Assembly: GCA_021904315.1 (NCBI GenBank)
Contig: CM038915.1
Span: forward strand, 7,564,001-7,628,000
DNA from: Sphagnum magellanicum
Taxonomy: Eukaryota; Streptophyta; Sphagnopsida; Sphagnales; Sphagnaceae
DNA length: 64,000 nt
Direction: 5' to 3'
In this document: positions 60,361 to 64,000 of the stretch, piece by piece
How positions within the stretch are numbered: position 1 is the stretch's first letter
How the letters are laid out: each line of letters opens with the position of its first letter
Made by a program: the position numbers and the translations under genes
The notes under the pieces: generated by a model
Seen by the model: the letters and a program-made list of their open reading frames with translations, nothing else
Databases searched by the model: none
Told to the model about the DNA's origin: nothing

Positions 60361-61900
60361 ACCTATGTACATGTTTAAGGGGCTAAGGTAGGCGAATTTA
60401 AGTTAAATAAGTTAAGTAAGTTATACTAGGTTAAATTACAATAGGTCAAATGGGCTAGGTTAAGCTACCACTTGAGTGAAAACACATTATGAAAAGGCCA
60501 AAATTGTTGTCACATTGTACTTTTTTTAGGGGTACCATGTTTGAAGTTCAAACATGTCATTATTATGAAGGATTTTAACAATGTTTTGCATATTATGGTA
60601 GGTCAAAACCCAAATAAGTCAAATTCCAATAAAACTACATTTTTAAATCTAATATGATGTGATGTTATAATATATTTGCACCAAGAAAACATACATCACA
60701 ACATACTAAAAAACATAAATATATTAAAAAATGATTGAAATGAATTTTAGTCTTTTTGAAACTTGTAGTATCTTTTAAACATTATGATTCCATTTGATTA
60801 GAATAAGTTTTTGAGCCATGTGAAGAATTTAATAATTATCATAACACAAATGGGTGTTTTTGGGGGCAATGACCATAAGTATGTGGTAAATTAACATTTT
60901 GACAAACTATCACTTTCAAATGGAAGATGACAAGATATGTGAGGTGGCTCATTTTTCAAATTTTCATTTCAAACATTTTTTGGTTAACTAATTCAAACCC
61001 AAACCTAGTGCAATCCAAAAAGAGAAAAAGCTCTATTATATTACATATACCATAAATATACAAAGTATTCATTGAATTTAACATTTTAAAAAATAAAAAT
61101 TCAAATAATATAAGATATCATTAACTTTGTGAAAATCAAAATATCAAACCTAAACACGGAAGTGAAACCCACAATTAAATGCAACATGTTTTGTAAAAAT
61201 ATACATTACATACATGTCATGAAAGTGCCCAAAGTGGCCCCCTTGTAATGTGCTTTCACCCACCTACCTACCCACTTACCTGCCTACTCACCTACCTACC
61301 TACCACAAAAAAATTGATAATAAATTTAATAATAAATTATTTAATATGGGCAAAATTTTGACTAATCAAATGTTCCACTATTTGTCAATCAAAATTATTA
61401 GTCAAATGATCCATACTCTATGAATAAAAAATTCCACCTTAATCATAACATACATGTCAAAATTGTCTTGTCCAAAATGAGGAAACGGTTTTTTTATGCA
61501 TGTCCAAATTGGGTTTTTTTTATTAAATTTGCTAGAAAAAACCTAGGAATTTTATTAATGGAGGAGAGGAAATGTTGCCCCATTTTCTTCTAGAACCCCA
61601 TTTGAGGGGGAAAAAAAACATTAATTCAAAAGTTCTACTTCGTATCCAAATTTGAACCAATTGTCAAATTGTTTACATGTCCAATATTATTTTGCTTACT
61701 TGTCCCATAACATTACCCCCCTATACTTCAAATCCTTGCTACATGAAAGAGAAGTAAATACTACCAAAGTTTGAACATCTATGAATTCATGTTTAAGAAA
61801 TTGTGCAACATCCTATAACACCTCAATTTCGACCTATTTTTCATCAGCTACCATTTCAAGCATTAGTTGTAAATAAAAATGTGTAATTCCTATTCTTATG
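60361..61900. other. AT-rich intergenic stretch
   Basis: No gene recognised. It contains the short ACCT patch at 61256-61305 and TTGACTAATCAAA-like words in several copies (59730-59860 and 61360-61440). Confidence 0.5.
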
Positions 61901-61949
61901 GAACAACGACAAATGTTTGTTGAGATATAACTAATTCCAATTTTACCAA

Positions 61950-63931
61950 CTATTCATGTTCTAAATCATGTATAATCTATTTCAATTTTTATAAGGTCTA
62001 TGATGGAGTACTAAACTCTATTGATTGAGAGGGCAATTTCTGACCCTCCAAATCCTCCTACTCTTGAATTAATTCTATATCATGAAAGACACCATTGCTG
62101 TTGAAATTGGTGTGTGTGTATAGTAGTGGGTATTAAACTTTGTTGTACTTGCACATCTTGAGTTGAATTTGATCTAGTGCCATTAGGACATGCTTAAGAA
62201 TAAGGCCTACACGGTGGTGACTCCAAGTTTAATATTGATGGGATGTATGGAAAGTAAGGAAAGGTAGTTTGTATGCCTACAATTGATGCTTGTAAAGTTG
62301 TTCATCAACTCGTACTTATTAAATCACTTGCTTTAAGTCTTCCTTAAACATATCATGTACCTTGTCCCACCACTTTACTAATTCACCTACTTGAACACCT
62401 AATGTTTTGTGGCATAGGTTAAACAAGACATTTTCTATGTTGAGGTCTTCATATTGTCGCAACCTAAAATATGCATAATATGGTTATTGATTTTTGAATT
62501 TACTAACAATATTTGTCAACCTTGATATTTCCATTTGTAGCTCCTATACCTCCTATTGGGACTCAAATTTGTATTGCCCCTTTGTAAACTTAAGAGCTAC
62601 ACACCTATTAACTATTTTGATTCTTACAATTTTGAAGTCTTTTACTTGTTCTTATAAGCTACGTACATTTTGGTACACAACCTTGTTACAATGTTGTTAG
62701 CCTTTTTGTTGAATAATCAAATCATCCTTCTACTGTTTCACTTGCCAATACTCGTTAATGTTTTCATACTCTTGTTGCAAATGAATCTTCTCATGTTTTA
62801 TTCGTTCAAATCCTACATCATGTGTTCATTGTTGTTGGTTTGCCTTTGTTTGAATCATAATAAATCTTGATGCATACCATCAACATGTTTATCCCTATGC
62901 TTTACCTCCTATTGCAACTTTTGGATTTATATTTTTGTTTGTTCAAAAAAATTTTGAATTCATTATTTCTTTTATACCATTTGTTGATTAACTAATTTTG
63001 TGAATCATGGATTATAATATCACAAATTGTTAAGCTTTAGTTTCATAGTTTTCCTTAGTATTAATGATTTGAATCCTGATAAACCTCCAAGTAATAATTA
63101 TTAAGAGTTGAATTAACCTTTGGATATTTTAGCATAGAAGACTTTCTTATTTAAATTGATGCAAGGCTTAGTTAATTTTAGGACTTAGTAAACCTTTTAA
63201 AGTGCATTATCCTTTTATGTTATAGAGAAGGGAAAGGGGATGTAGAATTAAATGTGATTTATTGATATATTGGGAATACAAGCCCATAATTAATAATAAC
63301 ATTTCGCCGTGACAATATTAAGTTAGTATGTAGAATAATCTTCAGGCACAAATGATGTACTTGAAAGATTTTTAAGATGTAGTCCTAATACATTTTTATT
63401 TAGTCATCACTTTTATCATACTCTTAAATAGAATCAAAATCAAACTTAGGTATTAACATTTCCACCCAAGTGGCCTCAAATGAATTACAATTTAGTAAAC
63501 AATTTAAAGGGGATAGATCACAATTGCAAAAACTATAAAATGCGATGAATGGTGTGAGTTAGGTATTCAACTCGATGCTCCATGGAAAGGGGGTTAATTG
63601 GGTTTCGAAGTTAACAATAATGGCTATCATTAGGAACCCAAGTTCGACAATGAAGACGAACATCGTCATCTTCACATTTTCACTCTTCAAACCTTTTTAG
63701 TGTGACTCCATAAGTAGGAACAAATTCTAAATAGATTACTAAGGCATGTGGGTTAAAAGACAATCGACAATCCCATGCCGAACGATCGACTTGAGTGCGC
63801 ACCATTCTTCTGGATGATTCTTCTTCACGCGAACGTTGAAAGACATTAACGTCAAGTAGTGCTTCTTCAAGCTCTTCCTTTTCTACTAGTGAAACTGGAG
63901 GATTTGAGGGCGTAGTGACATCATCCGCCAT
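61950..63931 (-). pseudogene. Unrecognised coiled-coil gene, apparently decayed; start codon at 63931
   Basis: The minus strand opens at 63931 with MADDVTTPSNPPVSLVEKEE and runs 83 codons to a stop at 63680, with an acidic start and a basic middle (SRRMVRTQVDRSAWDCRLSF). Farther down the same strand, coding-like pieces with heptad character can be read: HRDKHVDGMHQDLL, FKQRQTNNNEHMM and NMRRFICNKSMKTLTSIGK (about 62920-62740), LQMEISRLTNIVSKFKNQ and LRQYEDLNIENVLFNLC (about 62540-62400), VGELVKWWDKVHDMFKEDLK (about 62390-62330). Several stops separate them. I do not recognise the family. It could be a host pseudogene or the gene of an unplaced mobile element. It is also possible that the first 83 codons are an intact exon of a gene with introns. 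Confidence 0.4.
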
Positions 63932-64000
63932 GACTAAATTCTCATCTGCACAATAAAAACTAACAGGGTAACAGAAACAATGTGGTATTTGCGTTCAGAA

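Overview
The window looks like nuclear DNA from a land plant with a large, repeat-filled genome. A homosporous fern or a similar seed-free plant fits best, but this is inferred from gene types and no species can be named. The clues are two intron-containing plant genes (an SBP-box transcription factor and a VIK-type ankyrin/Raf-like kinase), relics of a plant organellar-type PPR gene, and plant-style Harbinger elements, Helitrons and a LINE. The gene-poor parts are strongly AT-rich and poor in CpG. The two genes and the Helitrons stand out by higher GC.

Layout. 1-12.7 kb holds no intact gene. It has a field of degenerate GTGACC/GGTCAC motifs (1.4-3.5 kb), a mosaic of tandem and inverted duplications (4.5-8.5 kb), and a decayed minus-strand PPR fragment (6.2-6.95 kb). 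Two small Helitrons lie at 12.7-13.9 kb. A 5'-truncated LINE carrying half of its reverse transcriptase and its C-terminal part lies at 18.1-20.0 kb. An unclassified DNA transposon with terminal inverted repeats of about 150 bp and a 7-bp target duplication lies at 21.55-22.83 kb.

27.0-36.0 kb is the SBP-box (SPL) gene. It has a long GA-rich leader and eight coding exons (31072-35058) that join cleanly into a 742-residue protein with an SPL8-like motif before the SBP domain. A miR156-complementary site lies in the leader, about 100 bases upstream of the start codon, not in the usual coding or 3' position. 41.7-43.8 kb is the kinase gene on the minus strand: two coding exons, 431 residues. A tandem array of 160-190 bp units sits directly upstream of it.

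45.3-47.1 kb holds a second pair of Helitrons, one of them nested inside a small pogo/Tigger-like element whose ends carry repeated AAGTACGCA motifs. 48.2-51.5 kb and 56.1-58.1 kb each hold a decayed PIF/Harbinger element. In both, the transposase (plus strand) faces its Myb/trihelix-type partner gene (minus strand) tail to tail. The last 4 kb holds ACCT-type simple repeats, a tRNA-derived SINE-like promoter, and the start plus coiled-coil remnants of an unrecognised minus-strand gene.

The two host genes are independent. Apart from them, the window is mostly a record of transposon insertion and local duplication. No intact rRNA or tRNA gene and no CRISPR array was seen. No LTR or virus-like element was recognised. 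All translations, splice sites and alignments were made by eye.
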